Below are positions 23,236 through 36,294 of a stretch of 64,000 bases of DNA, piece by piece. Position 1 is the first letter of the stretch, and every line of letters begins with the position of its first letter. The notes beneath the pieces were generated by a model. That model ran no database searches. It saw only the letters and a program-made list of their open reading frames with translations, and was not told where the DNA came from. Position numbers and translations under genes: made by a program. Origin of the DNA: Cryptomeria japonica (Eukaryota; Streptophyta; Pinopsida; Cupressales; Cupressaceae); contig NC_081414.1 in the NCBI RefSeq assembly GCF_030272615.1, positions 51,615,136 to 51,679,135 on the forward strand, written 5' to 3'.

Positions 23236-24188
23236 ATTACAAAAGAGTCTCACTGACTACATAGAGGCTACAACCTTCTCAAGATAAATGGACAACAATC
23301 CAATAGAGTGAACTGCTGGAAATAACATCTACTATTCCTGATTACAGTCCTGGTTAAGCTCAATGTCGGAGGACTAAACCTCTTCTGAAACCAATCCGAT
23401 CACTAATGATCGATTAACTCCTCTGCCTGAATGATATTACAATATTCACACATTACATTCCTTGACCATGACCTTTCCAATAACCATGATACTTTACAAA
23501 GAGTTTATACCTCTTATTTATACAAACCCTAAGGCCTAAACCAATTAGGTCGACCACCTAAAGATATTACAATAATATCATTACATAATTCCTTATTACA
23601 ATGATATGCCATGTCGTCTTAAGACCAAAACAATAATAACAAATTCATAAAACATCTTGAATCATCCAGGTAACATGTAGAGTACACGCTAGCATGATAG
23701 CAGTCCATAACCTAGATAGGTACCGGACCTATTTTGGGTCCACCATGCCAAAGCAATGTCTTCAAGCAATTGAAGCATGATCAACGAACATCTTCATCAT
23801 CCTGAAATCCTTGAAGAAGCTGCACCAACACCAATTGTGCATCTTGTCATGATTCCTCAATGAAAGCTCTGTCAGTAAAGCCTTAAACTAGTGCCTATAA
23901 GGGTTTACCAGTGTGTATGATGACATCCAATTATCAAGCCTATACCAATTGACCAAAACATGCTTATGGAGCATATAACACATGAAATCCAATATACTTT
24001 ACTGATCCAACCATGCTGGAAGTGCCGACTAGATAATCTCTTTTGCTCGTAACACTAGATCTTATACTAGTAACCTGTCTGTCGGTAACCATCCATATCA
24101 GCTAGTGTAAATTCATCTACCGGTAACAGCTAGTGTTGACATCAATGACAAAACATCAATGCCACACATACCCATAGTGCCAACAAAA

Positions 24189-24810
24189 ATAGGTTAGAAG
24201 GAAATGAATCTTGGAAAATCCTCATTAGGCATTGCATTAGGTTTGGTGTATCTTTTAGTATACTAGCTTGAAAAGGGTTTGACTTTAGCATGCTCTTTTC
24301 ACCATGACATGGATCTTTCCCTATTTTAAGGCACTTTTGTTATTAAAATAATTTGGAAATACCAAAGGTTGTTAATCCTTGGTTATTATGTTAAGGAAAT
24401 TGTTTTTGCATTGGCCTCTCTATTAACCAAAAATCTATTCTATAGTTCTTTCATCTCTAGAGTTTCCTCTAGCTAAGGTACCATGGATCATGCCTTAAAA
24501 ATTTTAAAAGAGGAATTTGAGTGTTGATAATTTTTATTTATTGATCTACTGAGAACTTTTCCTATTTTCTAAAGTTTAAAATTAAGTTCAAGATTTTTAA
24601 TCAAGATAAGGAGAATTTTTAGGGTATTATTAATGTTATCCCTTCATATATGCTTCATAAATTTAAAGTGGTGTCTTTTAATCCATGGTGGAAGGATTAA
24701 AAATAGTATCCAAACATGCCCTTTTACAACTATAAGTCTATAATATCGCTTTCCATGATTTTTAATAAAAATAACATATTTAAAACATAACCAACAATCT
24801 TCACCAAACT
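24189..24810 (+). pseudogene. LINE remnant, 3' part
   Basis: This continues the fragment ending at 11305. The first residues (RLEGNESWKILIRH) fit the C-terminal region that follows KWI in plant LINE ORF2. Beyond about 24350 the frame decays and similarity fades; the 3' end is not defined. Confidence 0.55.
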
Positions 24811-24815
24811 ATATT

Positions 24816-26255
24816 TGTAGACACCTATTTTGTCCACCTAATTAAATGAATTTCATATTTGTTTGATTCATCCAACTATTAATTAAATTAACATTTAATT
24901 AATTCACCCTAGCTATGTTCTTCTATTAATTAAAAAAAAATATTTAATTTATTTAATTTAATTCACTTAACCATATTCTGACAATTAATTAAATAAATAA
25001 AGCATATTTATTTAATTAACCCCCCTCTCACATATAAATAAATTAACATTTAGTTAAAATCCCATCTCTCACATTTAAATAAATTAATATTTATTTAAAT
25101 CCCTAAAATCCCATCTCTCATATTTAAATAAATAAATATTTATTTAAATTCCTAAATCCCTCACCCACTTGCATCTTCTAGAAAATGCAAGTTGCAAGTT
25201 AACCATCCTTCTAATCATGTCTAAACCCCTATTGTTAACCAAAGGTTAAACCAAATCCCATCAACTCAAACCTTTAAATGGCTTCCTTTAAAGTCTTCAA
25301 GCCTTTAATGGTTTCCTTCTAGAGTCTTCAAGACTTTAATGACCTCCTTTAAAAGTCTTCAAGTCTTGAATGGTTTCCTTCTAGAGTCTTCAAGTCTTTA
25401 ATGACTTCCTTTAAAGTCTTTAAACCTTTAATGGTTTCCTTCTAAAGTCTTCTTAAGCCTTTAATGGTTTCCTTTAAAGTCTTTAATCCTTTAATGGTTT
25501 CCTTCTAAAGTCTTCTTAAGCCTTTAATGGATTCCTTCAAAGTATTCAAGTCTTTAATGGTTTCCTTCTAGAGTCCTCTTAAGCCTTTAATGACTTTCTT
25601 CAAGTCTTCAAGCATTTAATGCTTTGTCCCCCTCTACTCTCAAGCCTTCCCTTGTTGACACTTGTCAACATGTGATTGGCTTAAAAAGGAGCACATGGAT
25701 TGAGGATTAACACTTCCTCAAGCAATCATAACCCTTCCTCAATCAACTCAATCTCAACCCTTCATTTGCCTATTTTTCCTATAAATAGAGCCCATTTCTT
25801 CATTGTTGAGGAGTTGAGAGAGTTATCCATGCATTGTTACTTTGCATAGAATTTGAATGTTTCTCAAGTAGGAAGTCTTAGTATTATGTTTTAGCTCTTC
25901 CACTAGTTGGAATTGTTATATACTCCATTCACATATTCAAGCATTCAACACTTCACATAACCAACCATCTCCCATCCTCCATTTGACAGATCTTTTTGTG
26001 CTACTGCTCAAGCTTAGGGCATGCTTCACATAGAAGTAGGATCTTGGAGAGGAGGAGGACAAGGAAGAGCTATGGCATAGGGAGCATCACGGGGAAGTAA
26101 TTTCGTTTTATTTATTTCCTAACTAGCTTCTTGTGTTAATCTTCTTTGATAATGCTTTGAATGGATTTGTCTTCATGTATGTGCTTATGGTTGGAAGCTC
26201 GTTACTAACATGATTTCATATTGATTTTACTAATCTCCATTTTCCCAACATTTCA
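24816..26255 (+). mobile_element. Probable solo LTR related to element C's LTR
   Basis: It starts TGTAGACACCTA, as element C's LTRs do, followed by an AT-hairpin zone, a TATA box CTATAAATAG (25780-25789) and an end near CATTTTCCCAACATTTCA. Flanks ATATT (24811-24815) and ATATC (26256-26260) would be a four-of-five target duplication. An end at 26250 is possible but gives no duplication. No internal region or partner LTR lies nearby, hence solo. Confidence 0.6.
25265..25628. repeat. 28-33 bp minisatellite, about 12 copies
   Basis: The consensus contains CTTTAATGGTTTCCTTC followed by AAAGTCTTCAAG. Two unit lengths partly alternate (TCAAG versus TCTTAAG endings). It lies upstream of the TATA box in the putative solo LTR, in the U3 position. 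Confidence 0.88.
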
Positions 26256-26260
26256 ATATC

Positions 26261-29200
26261 TAAACAACAATAATTAATCATACTCCAACAAAACAAATAT
26301 TTGGCTAGACACAGATAAACTTGCACAATTGAATTAAAACTCCAATAATAATTTATATGGATTTAGATCATATGACCTCTACAACATTGATAGAATTCAC
26401 CAAATTACACCAAATATCATAGACCACTTGTAAAAATGACTAAAAAATTACCACAACCCTTATATTGATATAATTCTTATTTCCATAGTAAATGAGATTG
26501 TTATGACAGTCATTACAACAACAACAAACAACAATTACAATTTTTTAACAAATGGTGTACTCACTCAAAGAATGAATTAGACTACAAACCTTGAAGCTCC
26601 CATGCACTCCTTAGGTGATAATTCCCTCAATAACTAAAGGGTTTTCATCCTATGATTTCAACAACCAAGGGTATTTTATCCATCAATCATAGTTTCCAAA
26701 GGGTTTTCATCCACAAAAGAGTGTTGAACACAAGCCTACATTACAAGTCAACATTAGAGGCCTTATAGACTTTCACATTGGGGTTTTGATGTTTCTCCCT
26801 CTTTTCAAATTGGCATGCATTGGGAAACAACCCCAATCCATAAAATTTAATAGGTTTCTAATATGTATTGGGCCACAACCTTGATTCCCAACCTCAGATA
26901 GCTTCTTGGCATGTATTAGGCAACAATCCCAATCCTCGACCTTTGTTAAGTTCTTGGTAATGCATGGGAAAAGTGATCCTAAACTAACATGCATGACATT
27001 AACCTTGAATCGATCCTTCTCCCATACAACATTAGAGATGTGAGTGTGCTTGGTTACATTGTCCTCAAGGAAGAGCCAAGTTGTTATGGACTCACACCTT
27101 TGTTGATATTTTATGTGATAGGGCTTGGTTGAGTGTGTGTAATGAATTAGGCTAAAAATGGCTAAATTGAGCAAGTTTAATTGAACATAGAAGATAAAGA
27201 ATAGAACTATATAATTAAATAAAAGATTCAAAAGTAAGATATAGAGAGGAACTTGATGATAAAATCTAGAGCTGACTAGTTAGGACTAAAGTGCTAGGTG
27301 CTAGGTCACACCCACCAAAATAGGTATTAAACCTAGCATGAAATCACAAGAAACAACAATTTATGATGCAAAATTTAGCCTCCACTTTAGTAGAGGTATG
27401 ATCCTATGACCATACACAAAATAAATTAGAAAGCAATGAAGTTAAGACACTTATCAATGCACAATCCGATTCACGCAACATGAAGAAGGCACATTGAACA
27501 ATCACAAAGAAAACATGAAAAAAAACATGAAGAAAGCACACAAGACACGAAGAAAACACAGAAGACAAGAATAAAACACATAAAACATGAAGAAAACACG
27601 CAAGACACAAAGAAAACAAAAAAAACAAAGCAAAGAGAAAATAATACTAAAGGAAACAAATATTTCTAGTCCACGAGGCAAGGAGACCTTGTCATGAAAG
27701 GTTATCTCAATACCAAGCATCATACCTAGAATAAAACAAAAACATCAAGAAAATTAATCAATACACATATAAGAAAACATATACAATACCTTGAGCAAAC
27801 ACATGCAGGAATATAATTGATGCAAAAAAATTTTATGGGTACATGACTTTTGTGATAGCTTCTCTATCCCTAGGGTTCATGCACATTATAGAGCCCCCAT
27901 GGGTCTAAAATGTTGTTTTAAGCTAGATGAATATGGATGACAAACCACATCTATAAATTACACTAACTAACAATTTGTGTTATGTTGGGTGATTCATAGA
28001 CCACCAACACTGTAAGAGATGGATTTATAACCATGCCTCAAGGGTCATTAAGAAAACAACAACAACACAAAGGGGGTACAGATCAATAAGTCAAATCTAA
28101 TAAGGCCATATTGTCCCCTTAAAGTATTAGCCTATTACTATGTTGATATTTCAAATGAAGAATAGACAAGGATCATCAACGAGGATCGACACCCCAAGGG
28201 AATTTTTCCTTGCCCCTAGTTGTATAGGTGAGGAAAACCATAATAGAAACTATTATGTTGTTTTCATAGATAGAGAATGGTTGCACTTGTGATTTTACCC
28301 CCATGAATGACAATGAGCCCCCATATAAAGCTATAAATTTCACATAGTGAAGATCAACATAATAGAAAAATGTTTATCAATTATGAGTCGCAAGACAAAG
28401 GAGAAACCCAATGCCACTTTTCATGTGAAGAACAAATAGCTGCATCAACCAATGAGCGAGTTGTTGTACCTTATCCCTTAAGGCCCAAAATTCACTAATG
28501 GAATGGGTAAGCACTCGATGACATGCATGGAAAGAAGATTATGTTGTATTATATTTATGATATTTTTTATGTGTTGGAGGAGGAAGAGTAATAAAGTGGG
28601 CTTTGAGAAGCCTCAACATGATATTCTCTTGCTTAGATAGAGGATGAGGAGGATGGAGCAATTCTCTCTTGTGAAGAAATTTTTGACTTCTCACAAGAAG
28701 GAGATATATAGATATTAGACAATGGGTGAGGGGATGTAGACAAAGGAGAAGGTCAAAAACCTCTATACCTCTTTTAAAAAGATACATGTAGATTTCACAA
28801 AAGCCTTAACTTCATGTTCCTGTAGTGTAGCAAATTGTATCCCCTTACAGTTTCACACTCTTTTTGGGCTCCTACTTTATTATGCTCTCTCCTAGCTTAT
28901 TTTAAGCCTATTTTGGTCCTATCTTGGCCGATTCATCATATGCTAATGTTGTGATCAAATCTGATATCCTGGATCTTAATACTCTATAACCACATTTCTT
29001 TGTTCTCTCATTGAGAGGACTAGGGTACCCAACACCATAGTTTGAGTGAAATAGGGTGTCAAGGGACCCAAATTCAAATGTGTTCAAGTGTTAGTTCCCA
29101 CCATTTGTGATCTTATCCTAATATTTTTATTTTACCTTTGGATGTCAACCTAAATTTGTAAATATCTTGTGAATCCTCTAGAAAACAATCATTTATCATT

Positions 29201-30249
29201 CACAAATCCTTAGAAGAACATCAATTTACATTCCAATCAAGAAAGCATCTTCAAATATGAGCATAAGGAGAAACAAGCTATAACAACCTACATTCAAGTA
29301 TGATTTTATAATTGATTTTATTATGTCTTGTCATGTTATTGCATAAATACTTGAAGAACTTGTCTAAAGAGTATTGCATCATCGCCATTATCAATCCTAA
29401 GGCAATATATTTCATTTTAGCATTTAAATCATGTTTTAGCCTATGTCCTCCTTGAGGATAAGCTCTCTTTTACATCATCATTATTGTAGTGGAGATGGAA
29501 ACATCAACACAAGGTTTGATATAGGTAAGCCCCTATACAAGAAAACCTTTTCACCTCTTTTCATGTGTGTAGGTATAAATCTAATAACATACAAGGCTAC
29601 AGGAGCCTAGAGTAAACTAAGACAAATAGTCCTAGATTTCAAACAGATAGAAAATCCTAGGCTAAATCGAACTGCTCTTGTGTCTAACACTTTTTGGCTA
29701 ATTTTTAGAGAGATGGATCTATAAAGCCTTCTGATCCAAAATCTAGAACCTTTTGCTAACAAAGACACCCTTAGGGTGCCCTACTCCATAGTCTATCATA
29801 TTTGGCTCTAGATTGCAATTGCAAATTCTTTGTCTTCTATTTCCATATCTAAGATTTTGTGTTGATTTCTAGTCCTATACTTTACTGTTCATGTTGAAAA
29901 TTATAATTTTTCTATCATTCAACTTAGTTCATTTACATAAATTGCATAATCTCAAATGCATATAAATTGAAAAAGGGAGTCATAAAACCACTTAGTGTTC
30001 ATCTCTCCTATTAAGTTTGTAGTTGAACCTATTTTGTTATTCCATAGTGATATGCATCAATAGAGATTTGATATCTTAGTTTATGTCCCTGGTCTAGGAT
30101 CTCATAACCCACATACCAATTCCATGCATCCTAAACCATTTCCATTTTTGGCTTATCAAGCTTGCCAACATTAAAAAAAAATGGAGACATAAAGAAGACA
30201 ATATGAGGAATTTATTGCAAAATATATTACTACTAAGGAAGAATAGATG
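26261..30249. other. AT-rich non-coding stretch, no gene recognised
   Basis: Short ORFs here are low-complexity or have no recognisable domain. GTGCTAGGTGCTAGGTCACACCC near 27290 recalls wording in the repeat family at 57.8 and 62.4 kb, so diverged repeat DNA is likely. A small GAAGAAAACAC-type repeat is listed separately. Confidence 0.5.
27475..27645. repeat. Degenerate ACATGAAGAAAACACACAAG minisatellite
   Basis: About six to eight imperfect copies of a roughly 20-bp word built on GAAGAAAACAC. It creates spurious Phe/Cys/Val-rich ORFs on the minus strand. Confidence 0.7.
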
Positions 30250-30254
30250 AAACA

Positions 30255-33200
30255 TGTAGTACCCCTACTCGTTTGAACTCATTGGACTCATATTTTATTA
30301 TTGGTTTTTTTCAGTGGATACATTACCATGTTTTGTTATTCAGACTTATATGACATTATTTCATGCTTTATCTAGATATGAGATGCATAATTTATTCGCA
30401 GTATTTCAGTACTTGTGATTTATGGCATTTTATGGATTATTGCTATGTACTGACACTTTACTTTATCTATGCAATGTGGAATTATATGTTGTGTGTCTAC
30501 GAGTGTATTGGATGCAAGGGGACGATTTCCTTCACTCATTTCGGTGAGACAGGGAACGTCGTGATTCTCCTTCATCGGTGTGTATGTCGTGTTTTCTATA
30601 TTGTATTTATGCATGTGTGGCTCGATGATGCAGGTTATTGCAGGTACAAGTACCGGGTAGGTACGGGGTATCGTCTCCACCTGGCTTCATAGGTCTGTGC
30701 GTGCCTTATATTTTCCGATGGAAGTGGAGGAGATAGTAGTTGACCATATTTTATTCAGTTACACTCGTGTGAGTGTCGTCAGTTGGTCGTCCTGTTAGTT
30801 TGTTCAGCCTTCGTATTTTGTTGTTTGATCTTTTATGAGTATTTGCTTGAGGTTTGCTTAGTTTGTGTGTTTAGTGGTTTTAATTAATTAATTAAATTTA
30901 TGAAGTTATCTTATTATTGGTATGTTTGGTTTTTGGAACTATACTATAGTTGTATGTATTTTAAATATTAGGAATCGATTATAAACTTACATATATATTC
31001 GAAGGTGAATATAGTTTATGACTAATTATATTGATTATTTTAATGTGATTTATGATAAGTTGAAATAATTGAATTCTACGACCTAGCATATAGAATGATT
31101 AATTGTTGTTATATAGATTTTGTGGTGAAGTTGTAAATTTAATTAATACGATTATTGTCTTATGCTATAAAAATGATTATTCATAAAACATATTTATAAA
31201 TATTAGCATATACGTAAATTATGAATATATATTATAAAGTTTAAATGTCTAAGTTTAATATTACTTTGCAAAAGATGATATTGTCGCATGTTAAAAATAT
31301 ATATATCTTAACAAAAGGTGGCAGATTTAGTGCTAGGAGATAGCGACTATGCCGCATGGTAGGTTGGTTGGCCAATTAGACTCAAGTCGAATAATACATG
31401 TGGCCAAACTAAACAAACAAAAACTATCGGTTAACTCCAACCTAAGGATGGCGACTTGTCCCAAACTAGCTAGGAGTTGATAGGTGGCTAACACGTAGGC
31501 AAAACCATTAGTTTAGATGTAGAATTTAGAGGTTTAACATGGAATCCATGGCTTAGACCTGGTAGTATAATCAAGGAACCCACTAAAGACAAACACATAA
31601 GTGTTTGTGACACTTTGCCAACCTCTCCATGGAGTGATCAAACTGATATAGTCATGGTGGATGAAAGAAATAAGCCATGTTAAAACTACAGTTTGACTTC
31701 TTCATTCCATGTAGGATTGAAGTAGATCAATAGTGGTGGCTTAAAACCATAGGAAAAGATGCTTATAACTGTAGTAAATAATAAGATAACAGACACATAG
31801 TACCATGAATCTAGGAATATCAACGATAGAAGGCAAATGTATAGTTAAATCATGCATTAAAACAACAGAAATTGCATCAAGAAATGCCATCTCTATTAGA
31901 CGTGGAGAAGTAAGAAGAGTTAAACATAGACTCAAGTAATAGAATCCTAATCAATAACAATCACCGAGCCTTTGAATGGGGAGAAATCGTAGGAAATATT
32001 AGGATAAATAGAGAAGGAAGGTAGGAAGATGGACTGACTTTCACAAGCAAGAAGAGATGATAGACTCACGATGAAAAGAAGAGAAGATACTCTTATAGTA
32101 TCGAAGAAAGAGAGAAGAGAATTGTTTTAAGAATAGAGTGATAGGATAGATTGGAGATAGATTTTCAAGTGTTCAAGGAAGGCGTAGATCTATTTGGAGG
32201 AAGCGCACCAGAGGTCTCTCAACCAGTTCAAGCTTACAAAGAGGTCGGAATCTCTTTTAATTTTGGTTATTATTTGAAATAAGGAAGTGTGAAATTAGAA
32301 GCTTTATATATAATGAACGATTTCATATATGATTTTCCATATGTTAATTATTACTAAATATGTGTTATTAATCTTTTGGAAATGATGAAAGGAAATCATT
32401 AACATGCAATCCATTTCTTATGGTTTAAAATTCTAAGTTTATATCACCTAAGATCTCTATATTCCCATGTGTCCTGGTTCATTTACCTCTTTTCTCAACA
32501 AATGACAACATTGATTTATTTGTATTAATATAGTTGTAATTCTTATTTTTTGGAAATCTTAAATTGTAAGCTATTTATGCATTTGGTTGTTTTAAGAAAA
32601 GATTGCCTATATTAGGATCTTGTGTAAATGGTGTTTGCAGTCAAGTTTAAATTCCGTTGCAATTCTGGTTGAGTTGTCATTGTGTCCTATGTTATTATAT
32701 CTCCTTGGTCCGGTGTTGTTGTATAACCTTATTGATGTGAGCCATTGTGTGTTTTGTCCAAATGGTCAATCTTGGGTTAGTGATTGTGAATCCTTCAGCT
32801 GTAGTTTGTCAGGATTAGGTATGGTTGTCTGTTTCACCATAGAGTTCTCATAGAGGGACCTTTCCTATAGTGTCCTATGAGAGAGAGTGACTTTCGAGCA
32901 GGGGCCGTGCCCAAAGTGGATGACAGGATAACCCGTCGAAAGTCAGTTAAAAAGTGATAACCTAATAATTGATTGAGATGTGTGAGATAAATATTAATTA
33001 AGATAATGTACCTCGTGCATAGGTGAGTGCTAGTACAGGGCTCATAATGTTACGAGTAGGCCTAGAATGGCAAACTTACACCCTTGTCTTCACGGAAGGA
33101 TTGGTAGGGTCCGCATGAGACTTAGATGGAACTGGAGGTTCGGGAGAGGTTACCAGGATAAACTAGAATGAGGGCCGAGACCTATGGAGGTTGTACCATG

Positions 33201-33894
33201 GTATCCATCTTAAGCTATACGATGACACTCTCTCCTTAGAGTCACTTGTGTTTGTGAGTTGAGTCACATGGATGTTTGCGGAGTCTTGTAGTTCTTTCTT
33301 ATTTGTCTTATTTTTGCTTGCTTGAGGGTTTTCTACTATCTCCTAGCACGGTGGGGTGGTTCCATTTCAGGATCACATGGTCGGGTGGTAGTGCCACTTT
33401 CCATCAGATGTATCTCCAAGTGAGGAAGGGCTTCATTGGTGTTTCTGGGTTCATGGTTCATGTACCAGCTCATGTTCATGATCATTGTTCAGTTGAGACC
33501 TTGTGGTCATTGTATCAAACTTTTATGTAACCTTGATATTATAACTTTGTAATCCGTGGTATTATTGGAAACCATGTATTTATGGATATTGTAAAAGGGA
33601 ATGCATTGGAGTACTTTGATTCTTTCATTATGGAATTTAGATGTATGTGTAGATTTTATCTTAAGCATTTAATTTTCTTGATTAGCTGAACAATTGGATT
33701 AACCATGATGTTAATATAATCTACGAATTAATCTTCATTGGTAACCCTTAGGAAATCATACATTAGACTTTTTTTGTGTCGTTAAACGTGCTATTGATAT
33801 GATTATGCACTTAATCTTTTTAGAAAAAAATACTACGCCCTTTTAGTTGCGTAGTTGTATTGTTTTCCTTTCGGGTTTTTGGTGGGGCATTACA
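30255..33894 (+). repeat. Element B 5' LTR (3640 bp)
   Basis: It runs from TGTAGTACCCC to GGGGCATTACA. A TATA-like TTTATATATAATG lies near 32303, with no confirmed start. Compared with the other LTR it lacks about 80 bp including a TA microsatellite near 31110. Small antisense ORFs shared by both LTRs have no recognisable domain. Confidence 0.94.
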
Positions 33895-33896
33895 TT

Positions 33897-33908
33897 TGGT
33901 ATCAGAGC
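33897..33908 (+). other. Element B primer-binding site (tRNA-iMet type)
   Basis: TGGTATCAGAGC begins 2 nt after the LTR end, the same primer class as element A. Confidence 0.95.
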
Positions 33909-34233
33909 ATAAGCTTCAACACTGGGTACTCTAGGTTTGTAGTGTGCCTATTCAACTTGACCTTTTTGCTTGGTTCTTAATGTTTGTGTTTCCCTTGTTT
34001 ATCCTTGCCATAGATCTGAACCCTTTTCTCTTTTGTAGTGCTAGGTCCTGGCAAGGAGAGCTAGGGGAGGTGGTCATATGGGTGGTCGCAATAGAGGTAG
34101 AGGTGGAGGATGGGGTCATGGTTTTGATCATCACAGTCCTTCACCACCACCTACTCATGTGAGTGTTTAGCCAGAATAGTCTGTTCATTAGGATTCACAT
34201 CATGCAGAAGAATAGGTTCTCGAAAGGGAAGAG

Positions 34234-34301
34234 ATGAGACAGATGTTTCAGGAGGTTCTTGCTAGGTTAGGCCCTAGGCCTGAGGTTGATCAACCAGTTC
34301 C

Positions 34302-34381
<80 letters not shown>

Positions 34382-35300
34382 ACCTAGGAGGAGGGAGATT
34401 GAAGTTAACGGAGATCCAACTTCCTTGGGTCACATAAAGGACTTGATGAGGTCCAACCCTCCTTTCTTTGATGGTATGGGTACCGGTCTCGAGGCAGAGA
34501 CTTGGATTATCGGTCTGGATCGATGTTTCGCTATGTTCCCATATAGTAGCAACACCAAGGCGAGATGTGTTATTATGCATCTCAAAAACTTTGCTTTAAT
34601 CTGGTGGAGACTAGAGGAGGAGAAGATCGGTGTGTGCATTAACACCGTGACATGGGAGCTATTTCTAGAGAGACTCAAGGCACGGTTTCTCTCACCCCAG
34701 TGGAGGCAGACTCAGGCAGATGAGTTCCATGCTCTGCGTCAGTATGGTATGATAGTAGACCAGTATGAGCACAAGTTCTATGAACCCAAGCAGTATGTTG
34801 GGATTGGTAATGATGAGGCTATGCTTGTACAACACTTCCTGAGGGGTTTGAATGACCACATTAGCGGAGGTGTTAGGGTGTTTGAGCCAACTTCAGTGGA
34901 GATAGTCGTGGCAAAGGCCAGATTGGTAGAGCTGAACCTTAGTCGTGCACTTGGTGGTCAGACGGGTGTGCAGATAGGGAGTGCGCCTTCTAGTGGGAAT
35001 AAAGCTCGTGGGAATCAGTCCCAGTCAGCTACACCGTTTAGGACTCCTCAGGCACCCGCTAAGGGTAGACAGCAGCAGTAACAACTGTCAAAACCGAAAT
35101 AGTTCCAGGGCCAGAAGGGTGGCAATGCTTAGTATAAGAAGGACAGGAACTGGCAAAATGACAGATAGGGCAGTCCTCATAGAGTGCATCTCACGCCCCT
35201 AGCCAGGGAAGTTTTCAGCAGTCTAGTGGACCGACAGGTAATAAAGGAGCTTGCTTCTCTTGTGGACAGTTTGGTCACAGAGCTACGCAGTGCCCTCAGC
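34234..35300 (+). pseudogene. Element B gag, disrupted by a GA microsatellite and frameshifts
   Basis: An N-terminal segment (MRQMFQEVLARLG) runs into (GA)n at 34306-34379, read as an Arg-Glu repeat, and then stops. The gag core is open in another frame (34425-35081), with NPPFFDGMGTGLEAETWI, FLERLKARFLSPQ and HFLRGLND. A canonical zinc knuckle CFSCGQFGHRATQC (CX2CX4HX4C) lies at 35252-35293 in a third frame. Gag would form the particle that packages element RNA. Microsatellite length change plausibly caused the first frameshift. Confidence 0.88.
34306..34379. repeat. GA microsatellite, about 37 units, inside gag
   Basis: An uninterrupted dinucleotide run within the coding region separates the two gag reading frames. 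Confidence 0.97.
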
Positions 35301-35399
35301 GTTTCCACAATACAGGTAGTTAGAGGCCAGTAACATCAGAGCCTATAGTGGGAGATGCAGGGAGATCTCATAGAGTGTTTACAACAGTGGATGATTGTC

Positions 35400-35522
35400 A
35401 AGCTGATCCTTAGGGGTCACACCATCGAACAGGTAAGGGTCCTATGGGACCCAAATGATGAGACCTCGGCAACTTGGGAGGATGCAGCGAAGATGAGAGA
35501 GTTGTATTCTTATTTGTTTTAG
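35400..35522 (+). pseudogene. Element B residual chromodomain tail of pol
   Basis: The frame 35412-35522 reads RGHTIEQVRVLWDP, then SATWEDAAKMRELYSYLF and stop. This matches the C-terminal chromodomain pattern of chromovirus integrases (LR...I..V.V.W...ATWE...M...YP.LF). It follows directly on gag-proximal sequence, so several kilobases of pol were lost in an internal deletion. Confidence 0.8.
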
Positions 35523-35542
35523 GCTTCCAGGAGTAAGCCTAG

Positions 35543-35557
35543 TTTTGGGGGGGAGAA
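35543..35557 (+). other. Element B polypurine tract
   Basis: TTTTGGGGGGGAGAA abuts the TG of the 3' LTR. Confidence 0.88.
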
Positions 35558-36294
35558 TGTAGTACCCCTACTCGGTTGAACTCATTGGACTCATATTTTA
35601 TTATTGGTTGTTTTTAGTGGATACATTACCATGTTTTGTTATTCAGACTTATATGACATTATTTCATGCTTTATCTAGATATGAGATACATAATTTATTT
35701 GCAGTATTTCAGTACTTGTGATTTATGGCATTTTATGGATTATTGCTATGTACCGACACTTTACTTTATCTATGCAATGTGGAATTATATGCTGTGTGTC
35801 TGCGAGTGTATTGGATGCAAGGGGACAATTTTCCTTCACTCATTTCGGTGAGACAGGGAACATCGCGATTCTCCTTCATCGATGTGTATGTCATGTTTTC
35901 TATATTGTATATATGAATGTGTGGTTCAGTGATGCAAGTTATTGCAGGTATAAGTATCGGGTAAGTATGGGGTATCGTATCCACTTGGCTTCATAGGTCT
36001 AAGCGTGCCATATATTTTTCGATGGAAGTGGAGGAGATAGTAGTTGACCCTATTTTATTTAGTTAGACTCGTGTGAGTGTCGTCAGTTGGTCGACCTGTC
36101 AGTTTGTTCGGCCTTTGTATTTTGTTGTTTGATCTTTTATGAGTATTTGCTTGAGGTTTGCTCAGTTTGTGTGTTTAGTGGTTTTAATTAATTAATTAAA
36201 TTTATGAAGTTATCTCATTATTGGTATGTTTGGTTTTCAGAATTATACTATAGTTGTACATATTTTAAATATTAGGAATCGATTATAAACTTAT

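Larger units (their letters stand above)
11306..24188. mobile_element. Unclassified inserted element of about 1.3 kb, itself split by element A
   Basis: The parts are 11306-11634 and 23241-24188. Removing them joins the LINE fragments sensibly (KWIVKTI then RLEGNESWKILI). Flanking words TTAGG (11301-11305) and ATAGG (24189-24193) could be an eroded target duplication. The left part begins near CTGGTGAACAACTGAGAG followed by a G run and contains GTGGAAAACCTGGAAAGG. No ORF, LTR partner or convincing terminal inverted repeat was found. It could be a solo LTR or a non-autonomous element; the ends are approximate. Confidence 0.55.

Noticed and set aside
27404-27723. Minus-strand Phe/Cys/Val-rich ORFs resembling membrane segments
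   Set aside because: They are generated by the GAAGAAAACAC minisatellite in three overlapping frames.
31741-31935. Antisense ORF MSLCLTLLTS in element B's LTR, present again at 48650-48883
   Set aside because: Its repetition is explained by the two LTR copies; no domain, and substitutions between copies show no coding bias by eye.
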